15,369 nt of DNA from Mailhella massiliensis (GTDB lineage: Bacteria > Desulfobacterota > Desulfovibrionia > Desulfovibrionales > Desulfovibrionaceae): assembly GCF_020741395.1 (NCBI RefSeq), contig NZ_DYZA01000183.1, positions 1-15,369 on the forward strand, read 5' to 3'. Under the pieces are notes generated by a model. The model ran no database searches. It had not been told where the DNA came from and saw only the letters and a list, made by a program, of their open reading frames with translations. Below, piece by piece: positions 6,105-13,050 of the stretch; within the stretch, counting starts at the first letter, position 1; the number at the start of each line of letters is the position of its first letter. Position numbers and translations under genes: made by a program.

Positions 6105-6842
6105 ATGAAAAAATTTCCTCTCCTCTTCTGTGTTGCGGCGGCCTTCATCCTGACCAGTCCCTCCTTTGCTCCGGCGGCAGAATCCCTGCACGTCTATTGC
6201 GGCGCGGGCATGACCAAGCCCTTCGGCGAAATAGCCGCCGCCTTCACCAAAAAGACGCAGGTAGGCATGGAAGTAACCTATGCCAACGCCGGGCAGATAC
6301 AGTCGCAGATCAATACCGCGCAGGAAGGCGACTTCTTCATCGCCGGGGCTGCGGAAGAGCTGAAGCCCGTGGAAAAATACGTTTCCGCCAAGCGCGACCT
6401 CGTGAAGCATATCCCCGTGCTGGCTGTGGCCAAGGGCAACCCTAAAAATATTTCCGGTATCAGGGATCTTGCCAGAAGCGACCTTCGCGTGGTACTCGGC
6501 GACGCCAAGGCCACGCCCATAGGGAAGATAGCGGACAAGGCCCTTGCCGACGCGGGGCTCACCGGCAAGGTCAATGTGGTGAGCCGGGGCGTCACCGCGC
6601 CCTCCATCTTCAACGCGCTGAACGTGGGCGAGTGCGACGCCATCATCGTGTGGAAGGAAAACGTGACTTCCGCCATGGATATTCTCGCCGACCCGGCCAT
6701 GGACGCCTATGTGAAGACCATCCCCGCGGCCACGCTCTCCGTCTCCACCAATCCCGAAGGGCAGAAGGTCTTCCTGGAATTTCTCGATTCCGATGAAGCG
6801 AAGGCTATCTGGGAAAAGCACGGCTATGTGGTGCTGAACTGA
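6105..6842 (+). CDS. modA: Molybdate/tungstate ABC transporter periplasmic binding protein
   Basis: The 245-aa precursor begins with a Sec signal peptide (MKKF, hydrophobic stretch about 5-17, cleavage near residues 24-26 in FAPAAES). The mature protein follows the ModA pattern (COG0725): LHVYCGAGM and KPFGEIAAAF at the start, then TYANAGQIQSQI, EGDFFIAGAAEEL, VLAVAKGNPKNI, and a late DAIIVWKENV region. It captures the oxyanion in the periplasm and delivers it to ModBC. The short binding-loop motifs are of the GAGM/NAGQ style found in anaerobes rather than the E. coli serine-rich style, so molybdate and tungstate cannot be told apart. ATG at 6105 has TGGAG about 8 nt upstream; the in-frame ATGs at 6021 and 6093 lack a good ribosome site or add residues before the signal peptide. 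It is the first gene of the operon, after the structured leader. Confidence 0.88.
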   Translation: MKKFPLLFCVAAAFILTSPSFAPAAESLHVYCGAGMTKPFGEIAAAFTKKTQVGMEVTYANAGQIQSQINTAQEGDFFIAGAAEELKPVEKYVSAKRDLVKHIPVLAVAKGNPKNISGIRDLARSDLRVVLGDAKATPIGKIADKALADAGLTGKVNVVSRGVTAPSIFNALNVGECDAIIVWKENVTSAMDILADPAMDAYVKTIPAATLSVSTNPEGQKVFLEFLDSDEAKAIWEKHGYVVLN

Positions 6843-6848
6843 CACTCC

Positions 6849-6866
6849 GGGCGCCTTGCGGCGCCC
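6849..6866 (+). repeat. Intercistronic hairpin between modA and modB
   Basis: GGGCGCC and GGCGCCC form a perfect 7-bp stem around TTGC, six nt after the modA stop. There is no real T tract (TTCCCC follows). Such hairpins commonly stabilise the upstream mRNA or partly stop polymerase, which would give more binding protein than membrane protein. Confidence 0.65.
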
Positions 6867-6916
6867 TTCCCCTTTCCCGCAACCCTTCGGCATGAAGCGG
6901 ATTTTCCGGTCGCGCC

Positions 6917-7723
6917 ATGAAACGGAACATGTCGTTTTTCGACGGCGCAAGTTTATGCGTCGCCTTTCTCACCGTCCTTTTCCTCACCGCTTCCCTCGGC
7001 ACCATCATCGTGGGAGGACTGCCCTTTCTGCCCGGGGCACTCTGTTCGGAAGAGGTGCTTTTCTCCATCAGGCTGAGCCTCGTTACGTCCACAGTTTCCA
7101 CATTGCTCTGCTTTGTGGTGGGCATCCCCTGCGCCTACGCCCTCGCCCGCTGCCGCATGCCCCTGCGCAACGTCTGCCGGCTGGTGCTGGAGCTGCCCCT
7201 TTCCCTGCCGTATCTCGTGCTCGGGCTGTGCCTGCTCATGATGTTTTCCTCTGAAGCGGGAAGGATGCTTAAAAACTTCGGTATCCGGGTCATCTTTGAA
7301 CCGGCGGGCATTGTCATGGCGCAGTGGATAGTCAACATCCCCTTTGTGATCCGGCTCATGCGCACAGCGCTGGAAGAGATGGACAGCCGCCTGGAATTCA
7401 TCGCAGGCACGCTGGGAGCTTCCCGCTGGCAAAGGTTCTGCACCATCACGCTGCCCCTGTGCCGCAATTCCATCCTCATGGCCGCCATACTCACCTGGTC
7501 GCGCGCCATAGGGGAATTCGGGGCTACGCTCATGCTCGTGGGAGTCACGCGCATGAAAACGGAGACCCTGCCCGCCAGCATCTACCTCAATATCAGTACC
7601 GGAGACAACGGCATGGCCATGGCCGCCGCAATCATCCTGCTCATCATTTCCGGCACGGCGCTTCTTTTCTCCACCCTGCTTCAGCGCCGGGCCGCCAGCC
7701 GCATGGAGGGTTCCTTCTGGTGA
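6917..7723 (+). CDS. modB: Molybdate/tungstate ABC transporter permease
   Basis: A 268-aa inner-membrane subunit of the binding-protein-dependent transport family. About six hydrophobic helices are visible (near 11-34, 46-77, 87-112, 126-146, 187-215 and 235-258). The cytoplasmic EAA loop, which docks on the ATPase, reads AGTLGASRWQRFCTITLP, and it is followed by the ModB-typical SRAIGEFGATLMLVG stretch. It would form a homodimeric channel with ModC on the inside and ModA on the outside. The start at 6917 is the first ATG after an in-frame stop; its ribosome site is weak, and ATG at 6929 is an alternative. The gene ends 2 nt before modC. Confidence 0.92.
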   Translation: MKRNMSFFDGASLCVAFLTVLFLTASLGTIIVGGLPFLPGALCSEEVLFSIRLSLVTSTVSTLLCFVVGIPCAYALARCRMPLRNVCRLVLELPLSLPYLVLGLCLLMMFSSEAGRMLKNFGIRVIFEPAGIVMAQWIVNIPFVIRLMRTALEEMDSRLEFIAGTLGASRWQRFCTITLPLCRNSILMAAILTWSRAIGEFGATLMLVGVTRMKTETLPASIYLNISTGDNGMAMAAAIILLIISGTALLFSTLLQRRAASRMEGSFW

Positions 7724-7725
7724 CC

Positions 7726-8439
7726 ATGCCCCTCGCCTTTGAATCCTTCCGCCTCACGCGGGGCAGTATGCACATGGAAGACATTTCCTTCTCCGTGGCG
7801 GAAGGGGAGCTTTTCGCCATACTCGGCCGCACGGGTGCGGGCAAAACGCTGCTTCTGGAATCGGCGGCGGGATTCTACACCCCGGAAGGTGGGCGCGTGC
7901 TTCTCTACGGCACTCCCGTGCAGGATATCCCCCTCACCGAGCGGCGCATCGGCTTCGTGTATCAGGACTACGCCCTCTTTCCTCACATGAATGTGGAAAA
8001 AAACATCGCCTACGGGCTCCGGGTGCGCCATAAAAGCCGCGCGGAACAGGAAGAAAAGGTAAGGGACATTTCCTCCCTGCTTTCCATAGGCCATATTTTA
8101 AAAGAATATCCTCAAACCCTGAGTGGCGGGGAGCGGCAACGCGTCGCGCTGGCCCGCGCGCTGGTGCTGCGCCCCCGCCTGCTCCTTCTCGACGAACCCT
8201 TTTCCTCGCTCGACCCGGCCACGAAAAAAAGCCTGTATGAAGAAATACGGAGCATCCCCCGGAAATTCCACTGCGCGGTGCTTTTCGTCACCCACGATTT
8301 CAAGGAAGCCCAGACGCTGGCTTCACGCATAGGCATCATGGCCCGGGGCAGGATGCTCTGCATCCGCTCGGCACAGGAACTTTTCACCCGAAGCAACGAC
8401 GCTGAACTCAACGCCTTTCTCGGACTGGAGGACGCATGA
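7726..8439 (+). CDS. modC: Molybdate/tungstate ABC transporter ATPase, short form without TOBE domain
   Basis: The 237-aa ATPase powers uptake. All nucleotide-site motifs are present: Walker A GRTGAGKT (34-41), Q-loop Q80 in YQDYALFPH, signature LSGGERQR (132-139), Walker B LLLLDEP with D156 and E157, D-loop SLD (161-163) and switch histidine H190. E. coli ModC is about 350 aa and carries a C-terminal TOBE/Mop domain that senses molybdate; this protein stops just after the ATPase core, as tungstate-type TupC and some WtpC-like proteins do. ATG at 7726 follows the modB stop by 2 nt and relies on coupling, with only a weak GGTGA upstream. The stop overlaps the start of the DUF364 gene (ATGA). 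Confidence 0.9.
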   Translation: MPLAFESFRLTRGSMHMEDISFSVAEGELFAILGRTGAGKTLLLESAAGFYTPEGGRVLLYGTPVQDIPLTERRIGFVYQDYALFPHMNVEKNIAYGLRVRHKSRAEQEEKVRDISSLLSIGHILKEYPQTLSGGERQRVALARALVLRPRLLLLDEPFSSLDPATKKSLYEEIRSIPRKFHCAVLFVTHDFKEAQTLASRIGIMARGRMLCIRSAQELFTRSNDAELNAFLGLEDA

Positions 8440-9179
8440 CAACACAGGAGCTGTACCAGCGCCTCAGGCAGGAGCTGGAAAACATCGCATGGAAATACCG
8501 CCTGAATGAACGCCCCATCATCCTGAAAAGCCGGGGCCTTTCCCCGGAAGAAGCCATAGGCTCTACCAAGCGCAAGGACTATCCCATACTCGCGGGCAGG
8601 GAAGTCATGCTTCAGGCCCAATTCGGGGAAGCCCTGGGGCAGGCCTTTACCGACGCCCCTTCCGACTTCAGCGGCACTCTGGCAGATATCCTGGCCCTTG
8701 ATGTGGACAACGACCCGCACAGCCGGGGCCTTCTCGTGGCCACGCTCAACGCCGTCATGCGCTTTACCGGCGACCTCGACCACACCGTCCATTGCCGGAA
8801 CAACGAGCTTGAGCTTTGCGCCGAAGCCTATGCCGCCTATATACGCGGGCATTTCCACCGCCCGCGCATCACGCTGGTGGGCTATCAACCTGCCCTCACC
8901 GCCCGGCTCTCACAGGAATTTTCCCTGCGCGTCCTGGATATGAACCCGCAGTTCGTGGACAGCGTCCGCTCCGGCGTCACCATAGAACACGGCAAGAAAA
9001 GCTATCAGGACGCAGTGCTGGAATGGCCAGACCTCGTGCTCTGCACGGGCAGCACGCTCTGCAACGGCTCCTTCGTCGACTTTGTGGATATCGGCAGGCC
9101 CGTGCTTTTCTTCGGCATTTCCGGCGCGGCGGCGGCCCGCATCTTCGGCATACCCCGCTTCTGCCCCATGGCTGGCTGA
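8436..9179 (+). CDS. DUF4213/DUF364 protein, putative heavy-metal chelation domain
   Basis: A 247-aa cytoplasmic protein with no signal peptide. The N-terminal part (about 1-120) has the DUF4213 pattern: DYPILAGREVMLQAQFGEALGQAFTDAPSDF, written in pieces at 48-78, then GTLADIL. The C-terminal part (about 140-247) is the Rossmann-like DUF364 domain, with LVLCTGSTLCNGSF at 201-213 and a final GRPVLFFGISGAAAARIFG. The family is named for putative heavy-metal chelation from its fold and genome neighbours; no biochemistry is known to me. Possible ligands here are C120, C128, C203, C209 and C243 with H95, H116 and H119. GGAGG lies 4 nt before ATG, which overlaps the modC stop. That coupling ties it to molybdate/tungstate uptake, so it may bind, sense or hand over the metal. 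The catalytic state is unknown. Confidence 0.78.
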   Translation: MTTQELYQRLRQELENIAWKYRLNERPIILKSRGLSPEEAIGSTKRKDYPILAGREVMLQAQFGEALGQAFTDAPSDFSGTLADILALDVDNDPHSRGLLVATLNAVMRFTGDLDHTVHCRNNELELCAEAYAAYIRGHFHRPRITLVGYQPALTARLSQEFSLRVLDMNPQFVDSVRSGVTIEHGKKSYQDAVLEWPDLVLCTGSTLCNGSFVDFVDIGRPVLFFGISGAAAARIFGIPRFCPMAG

Positions 9180-9256
9180 GCCCGGAAAAAGCGTAAGAAG
9201 GCCGGATCCCGCAGGCTTCCTCTTCCTGAGCAGACCTCCCCGCAGTCCGTTTTCCG

Positions 9257-9291
9257 GCGGCGGAAAAGAATCGGACCTCCTTTTCCGCCGC
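9257..9291. repeat. 11-bp inverted repeat downstream of the mod operon
   Basis: GCGGCGGAAAA (9257-9267) and TTTTCCGCCGC (9281-9291) pair perfectly around a 13-nt loop, 78 nt after the DUF364 stop. There is no T tract after it. It may protect the mod transcript end or act as a weak terminator before the true one at 9351. Confidence 0.6.
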
Positions 9292-9350
9292 ATACGGGCG
9301 GTAGGGCCGTATTCCCCCTTGACGGCCCCTTCTCACACCGCCCTGCCGGC

Positions 9351-9376
9351 CCGACCCCTCCGGGTCGGCTTTTTTT
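9351..9376 (+). terminator. Rho-independent terminator of the mod operon
   Basis: CCGACCC (9351-9357) and GGGTCGG (9362-9368) form a 7-bp stem with a CTCC loop, followed by C and seven T residues (9370-9376). It ends the modABC-DUF364 transcript. Apart from this, the 9257-9291 repeat and the TGTAAG repeats, I see nothing in the 500-nt stretch 9180-9678. Confidence 0.8.
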
Positions 9377-9493
9377 ACGCCTCTCCTTCCGAAGCCCCCC
9401 CTTCTCCTCCCCAGCCGCGCCGCATCACCTTCAGAAAAATGGCCGTCCTGCCGCAAGACGGGCTTCCCCCGGGAAATTCCCCAAAAATATGTT

Positions 9494-9549
9494 CCTTACG
9501 AAAAAAACATCTTCCATGTAAGGTCGGTGTAAGCTTGCCGTAGTGTACT
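9494..9549 (+). promoter_or_regulatory. Tandem TGTAAG repeat and promoter of the ygiW-qseBC block
   Basis: TGTAAG occurs at 9517-9522 and 9528-9533, exactly 11 bp (one helical turn) apart with GTCGG between. An inverted copy, CCTTAC, lies at 9494-9499. OmpR/PmrA/QseB-type regulators bind such tandem half-sites (PmrA and QseB: TTAAG-like boxes 11 bp apart). A -10 of TGTACT (9544-9549, 4 of 6) sits 10 nt further on, so the second repeat covers the -35 region, as expected for activation without a good -35. The leader to the YgiW gene would be about 125 nt. Confidence 0.55.
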
Positions 9550-9678
9550 GACCTCACATGAAGGGGAGAGCAGGAAAAAGCTCTTCCCTTCCGGGAGCGG
9601 AAAGCTCCATCGATAAAAACACACCCGGCTTGCCCGGTTCCCCGGGAAGCGAAAACAACAAGCCCTCTGGAGGCAACC

Positions 9679-10143
9679 ATGACCATGTATCCTCTCGCCG
9701 ACAACAGCCGTCCCTTCCCCGCCGCCCGTCCTTCCCGCAGGCGCGCCGCCGTTCCCGCCGCCCTCGCCGCGTCCCTTGCCCTGCTGCTTACCCTCGGCGC
9801 ATCGGACGCCCTTGCCAACAGGGGAGACGGGGGCTACACCCAGAACAACGCCTACAGCGCTGCGGGCGGCTACACCGGCCCCGGCCCCTCCGTCTCCACG
9901 GTGGAACAGGCCAAGAAGATGCGCGACGACACGCACGTCACCCTCAGGGGCCGCATCGTCCAGCACCTCGGCGGCGACCATTACCTGTTCAAGGACGAGA
10001 CCGGCGCCATCAACGTGGATATCGACCACAAGCGCTGGCAGGGCCAGACCGTAGGGCCCGACGACCTTGTGGAAATCCACGGCGAAGTGGACAAGGACTG
10101 GAACGAGCTGGAAATAGACGTGGATCGGCTCATCAAGAGATAA
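9679..10143 (+). CDS. YgiW/YdeI-type periplasmic OB-fold (BOF) stress protein
   Basis: A 154-aa secreted protein of the bacterial OB-fold family (PF04076). A long basic N-region (R18, R20-R22) precedes a hydrophobic core (about 27-40), and cleavage is likely after DALA (residue 46). The mature domain has the family signature: GPGPSVSTVEQAKKMRDD, VTLRGRIVQ, YLFKDETGAINVDID, GQTV and VEIHGEVDKDWNELEIDVD. Members bind ligands in the periplasm and are linked to stress tolerance (E. coli YgiW and YdeI: peroxide, metals, cationic peptides). CTGGAGG lies 5 nt before ATG at 9679; M3 is an alternative start. In E. coli ygiW is next to qseBC, as here, 43 nt before the regulator gene. The unusually long n-region may mean that the start is further downstream, but no other ATG is available. 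Confidence 0.88.
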   Translation: MTMYPLADNSRPFPAARPSRRRAAVPAALAASLALLLTLGASDALANRGDGGYTQNNAYSAAGGYTGPGPSVSTVEQAKKMRDDTHVTLRGRIVQHLGGDHYLFKDETGAINVDIDHKRWQGQTVGPDDLVEIHGEVDKDWNELEIDVDRLIKR

Positions 10144-10146
10144 ACA

Positions 10147-10172
10147 GCGCATGCCCCTCACGGGGCATGCGC
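10147..10172 (+). repeat. Perfect 11-bp hairpin between ygiW and the regulator gene
   Basis: GCGCATGCCCC (10147-10157) pairs with GGGGCATGCGC (10162-10172) around TCAC, 3 nt after the ygiW stop and 14 nt before the response-regulator ATG. No T tract follows. It would allow more YgiW than regulator to be made, by stabilising the upstream RNA or damping read-through, and it sits close to the Shine-Dalgarno AGAGG at 10175-10179. Confidence 0.75.
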
Positions 10173-10186
10173 CCAGAGGCAAAGGC

Positions 10187-10855
10187 ATGCGCGTTCTTCT
10201 TATTGAAGATGATGTTCTCATCGGCAACGGGCTCAGGATGGGGCTTCCCGCCCTGGGCTTCGCCACAGACTGGTTCAAGGAAGGCCCGCTGGGCATGCAG
10301 GCCCTTTCTTCGGCGGAGTACGACGCCGTCATTCTTGATCTCGGCCTTCCCGGCATGGACGGGCTGGACATACTGCGCGAATGGCGCTCCAAAGGGCTGG
10401 ATGTGCCCGTGCTCATCCTTACCGCGAGGGATGCCATAAGCCAGCGAGTCGAGGGCCTGAACCTCGGTGCGGACGATTACCTCGGCAAACCCTTTGATCT
10501 GGAGGAAGTGGCGGCCCGCCTGCGCGCCCTTGTGCGCAGAAGGCACGGCGTCTCCTCACACAGGCTTTCCCACGGCCCCGTGAGCTTCGACCCCCTCGGC
10601 AGAACCGTCACCCTGAACGGGCAGCCCGTGGCCCTGGGACAGAAGGAAATCATGTTGGTGGAGCTTCTTCTGCTCAACCGTCAGAGCGTACTTTCCAAAA
10701 GCGCCATTGAAGAAAAGCTCTACCCCTGGGGAGAAGAGGTCAGCAGCAATTCCGTGGAAGTACTGGTGCACCGCATACGCCGCAAGCTGGGGAACAGTTT
10801 CATAAAAACCGTACATTCCGTGGGCTACACCCTGGGAAACGCCGAGGCCCGCTGA
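10187..10855 (+). CDS. qseB: QseB/PmrA-like OmpR-family response regulator
   Basis: A 222-aa cytoplasmic response regulator. The receiver is complete: acidic pair E7-D8-D9 in MRVLLIEDD, phosphate-accepting D51 in VILDLGLPGMDG, switch T79 in LILTARD and K101 in LGKPFD. A winged-helix OmpR-type DNA-binding domain follows from about 130, ending with HRIRRKLGNSFIKTVHSVGYTL. ATG at 10187 is chosen because AGAGG lies 7 nt upstream and the protein then begins exactly at the first receiver strand; the ATG at 10151 lies inside the hairpin. Upstream ygiW and downstream kinase gene give the E. coli ygiW-qseB-qseC order. The partner is the kinase that follows, and the TGTAAG tandem site at 9517-9533 is the probable autoregulatory target. 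PmrA- or TctD-like naming would be equally fair; the symbol rests on synteny and similarity. Confidence 0.88.
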   Translation: MRVLLIEDDVLIGNGLRMGLPALGFATDWFKEGPLGMQALSSAEYDAVILDLGLPGMDGLDILREWRSKGLDVPVLILTARDAISQRVEGLNLGADDYLGKPFDLEEVAARLRALVRRRHGVSSHRLSHGPVSFDPLGRTVTLNGQPVALGQKEIMLVELLLLNRQSVLSKSAIEEKLYPWGEEVSSNSVEVLVHRIRRKLGNSFIKTVHSVGYTLGNAEAR

Positions 10856-10904
10856 CCTGCCGGGAAAAGCCCCTCAATCGTGCCGGAAAGCGCCCTTTAC
10901 CGGT

Positions 10905-10937
10905 CCTGCCTGCGTACCCTGCGGGGAAACAGGCAGG
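10905..10937 (+). repeat. Inverted repeat in the gap between the regulator and kinase genes
   Basis: CCTGCCTG (10905-10912) pairs with CAGGCAGG (10930-10937). Inside the loop CCC and GGG can pair as well. It lies in the 247-nt gap between the two genes, in which I find no supported gene or promoter. It may be an mRNA stabilising or processing element. Confidence 0.5.
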
Positions 10938-11102
10938 AGGCAACGGCCCTGCGGCGGCATGAACGGCTCCCCTCCGCCGCAAGGCACAGCCTCCCCCGCA
11001 TGCTCCTGCCGAAGCTGTGGCATGCCGCGCTCTTTCCGCACAGGCAGGGGAAAAAGGCCTTTCCGTCGGCCTGCCCCAGGCCCATTCTTCCAAGGATACC
11101 CC

Positions 11103-12653
11103 ATGAAGCAACGCATCGCACATGTCCTGAAAAGCCTGCTCCGCTCGGCAGGAAAACTGCTCGGCCCCGCGACCGCCCGGGCCGGGAGCTCCGCTCCCGG
11201 GCTTTTTGCCTCGGCATGCGGCCTTCTCCCCTCGCTGTGGAAGCGTATTCTTGCCATGCCTGTCAGCCGGCGGAGCCTCAGGCTAAGGCTCAGCGTGTTC
11301 TTTTCCCTTTTTATGGTTGCGGCATGGCTGGCGGCCGCCCTCTTCGCCTGGCAGGCCTGCCGCGACTCCATCGACGAATTTTTCGATTCCCGGCAGATGC
11401 TTGTGGCAAGGCTGCTCGCCACGGCCGACATTTCCTTTACCGGCAAAGAGATGCCGAAAATGAAGGAGATGCTCCCCGGCGTGGACAAGCATGCCTTCGG
11501 CGATGTGGAAGAGGAGGCCATAGACCTTGCCGTATTTTCCCCGGACGGGCAAATGCTGTTCAGCCACGGAAAAACAGGCCGGCGCTTCCTTTTTGAACCT
11601 GAGCGGCGCGGATTTGTGGAGACGCCCCTGCGCGGCGACGACGAAATATGGCGCATTTTATGGATGGATTCCACCGACGGGCGACGTGTCATCGCTATGG
11701 GGCAGGAGCTGGACTACCGCGCAGATATGGCGCTGGATATGCTGGAAGAGCAGATAATGCCCTGGCTTATCCTGCTTCCCGTATTGCTGACCGGTCTTTT
11801 CGTCCTGCTCACGAGAGAGCTTGCACCCCTGAGGGCCATGGCCACCGCCCTGCGTGAACGCAGGCCGGAAGAAAGCTCCCCGCTCGATACGGGCCGCCTT
11901 CCCTCGGAAGTCCTGCCCATGGCCGAAGCCCTGAACGGCTTTTTCGCCAGGACGGAAGCCATGCTGGCAAGGGAACGCTCCTTTATTTCCGATGCGGCGC
12001 ATGAACTGCGCACGCCTCTGGCCGGCCTTCGCATCCAGGCCCAGGTAGCGGCGCAGCCCGGCATCGACGAAGAGACAAGGCGCGAGGCCCTGTCCTTCCT
12101 CCGGCAGGGCATAGACCGCTGCGCCCGGCTCATGGAACAGATCCTCGCCCTTTCCCGGCTGGAAGCTCAGGGCCTGTCCGGCAACAATCCGGCGGAGGGC
12201 TCCGAAGTGGGCTGGGCCGCGCTTCTGGAAGAGCTGCTCCCCCTCTACAGGCCGAAGCTGGAAGAACGCCGCATACGCATGGAATCGCAGATCAGCTCGC
12301 TGAACTCCTCCGTGCAGGGCAACAGCGCGCTCCTTTCCATGCTGCTGCGCAATATCCTGGAAAACGCTTCCGCCTACACGCCGGAAGGCGGGCTCATACG
12401 CCTGACGCTGGGGCAGCAAAGTCTCACCGTGCAGAACGATTGCGCTCCCCTGCCCGACGAATACGCCGCGCGGCTGGGGGAACGCTTCTTCCGTCCTCCC
12501 GGGCAGGAGAAAGCCGGAAGCGGGCTCGGCCTTTCCATCATGGCGCGCATAGCCGCCCTGCACGGCTTCAGGCTGGAAAAGGGCATAAAAAAAGACGCGC
12601 CCGGATTTTCCCCTTCTTCCTTCCTGGTGGCCCTTTCCTGGGAACGGGGCTGA
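11103..12653 (+). CDS. qseC: QseC-like membrane sensor histidine kinase
   Basis: A 516-aa two-component kinase. An N-terminal cytoplasmic stretch of about 55 residues, longer than usual, precedes TM1 (about 62-84). A periplasmic sensor domain (about 85-218) follows, then TM2 (219-236). The HisKA domain has phospho-accepting H300 in DAAHELRTPLAGLR. The ATPase domain has its N-box in LLRNILENA (N417, N421) and a G2 loop GSGLGLS (472-478). The G1 box, normally DxGxG, reads NDCAP (445-449). The D is present, but both glycines are gone, so nucleotide binding may be unusual. ATG at 11103 follows AAGGA by 6 nt; a start at residue 52 (MPVSRR) would give a more usual N-terminus but has no better ribosome site. 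Its target is the upstream response regulator. The stimulus is unknown; E. coli QseC responds to quinones, catecholamines and autoinducer 3. Confidence 0.88.
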   Translation: MKQRIAHVLKSLLRSAGKLLGPATARAGSSAPGLFASACGLLPSLWKRILAMPVSRRSLRLRLSVFFSLFMVAAWLAAALFAWQACRDSIDEFFDSRQMLVARLLATADISFTGKEMPKMKEMLPGVDKHAFGDVEEEAIDLAVFSPDGQMLFSHGKTGRRFLFEPERRGFVETPLRGDDEIWRILWMDSTDGRRVIAMGQELDYRADMALDMLEEQIMPWLILLPVLLTGLFVLLTRELAPLRAMATALRERRPEESSPLDTGRLPSEVLPMAEALNGFFARTEAMLARERSFISDAAHELRTPLAGLRIQAQVAAQPGIDEETRREALSFLRQGIDRCARLMEQILALSRLEAQGLSGNNPAEGSEVGWAALLEELLPLYRPKLEERRIRMESQISSLNSSVQGNSALLSMLLRNILENASAYTPEGGLIRLTLGQQSLTVQNDCAPLPDEYAARLGERFFRPPGQEKAGSGLGLSIMARIAALHGFRLEKGIKKDAPGFSPSSFLVALSWERG

Positions 12654-13050
12654 CGCCCCGGAGCGCGCAGGCCTTCCTCCGGGATTTTGGCCCCGCCTTC
12701 CCTGAGCCGTATGCGACTCTCCCGGCTCACCACCTGAAAACAGGCTACGCCGCAGCGCTTTGCACTCCCGCCCCGCCTGCCCCGGAATCGGCTACTTCAG
12801 GAAAAGACCCCCGTGCGGCAGAGCGCCCTATGCTTTCCCCTCCCGGGCAGGGAGCCCCGCTTCCCCTCCAGAGCCTCGGAAGGCTCTCCGGGCGGAGGCG
12901 TGTGCCTTCCGCACCGGGAAGCTCCCGGACGGCTCTCCGAAGGGGCTTTGCAAAGGCCGCAGTACAGCACGGGAAAGGGAGTGGCGTATCATGCTCATGG
13001 CCCGCACGGCGTCGCCCTTTCCCCCAAAAGCTCCCGGAGGAAAAGCCTGC
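12654..13050. other. Gap between converging genes, no gene seen
   Basis: This stretch separates the converging kinase and orphan-regulator genes. It has small GC-rich hairpins: AGAGCCT (12870-12876) with AGGCTCT (12881-12887), and CCGGGA (12914-12919) with TCCCGG (12923-12928). The sequence GGCTCTCCG occurs twice. None is followed by a T tract, so I cannot name a terminator. The open frames across it are without family-like character. Confidence 0.6.

Noticed and set aside
10151..10186. Upstream ATG start for the response regulator
   Set aside because: This ATG lies in the stem of the hairpin at 10147-10172 and adds residues before the first receiver strand. ATG at 10187 has the ribosome site and fits the family.
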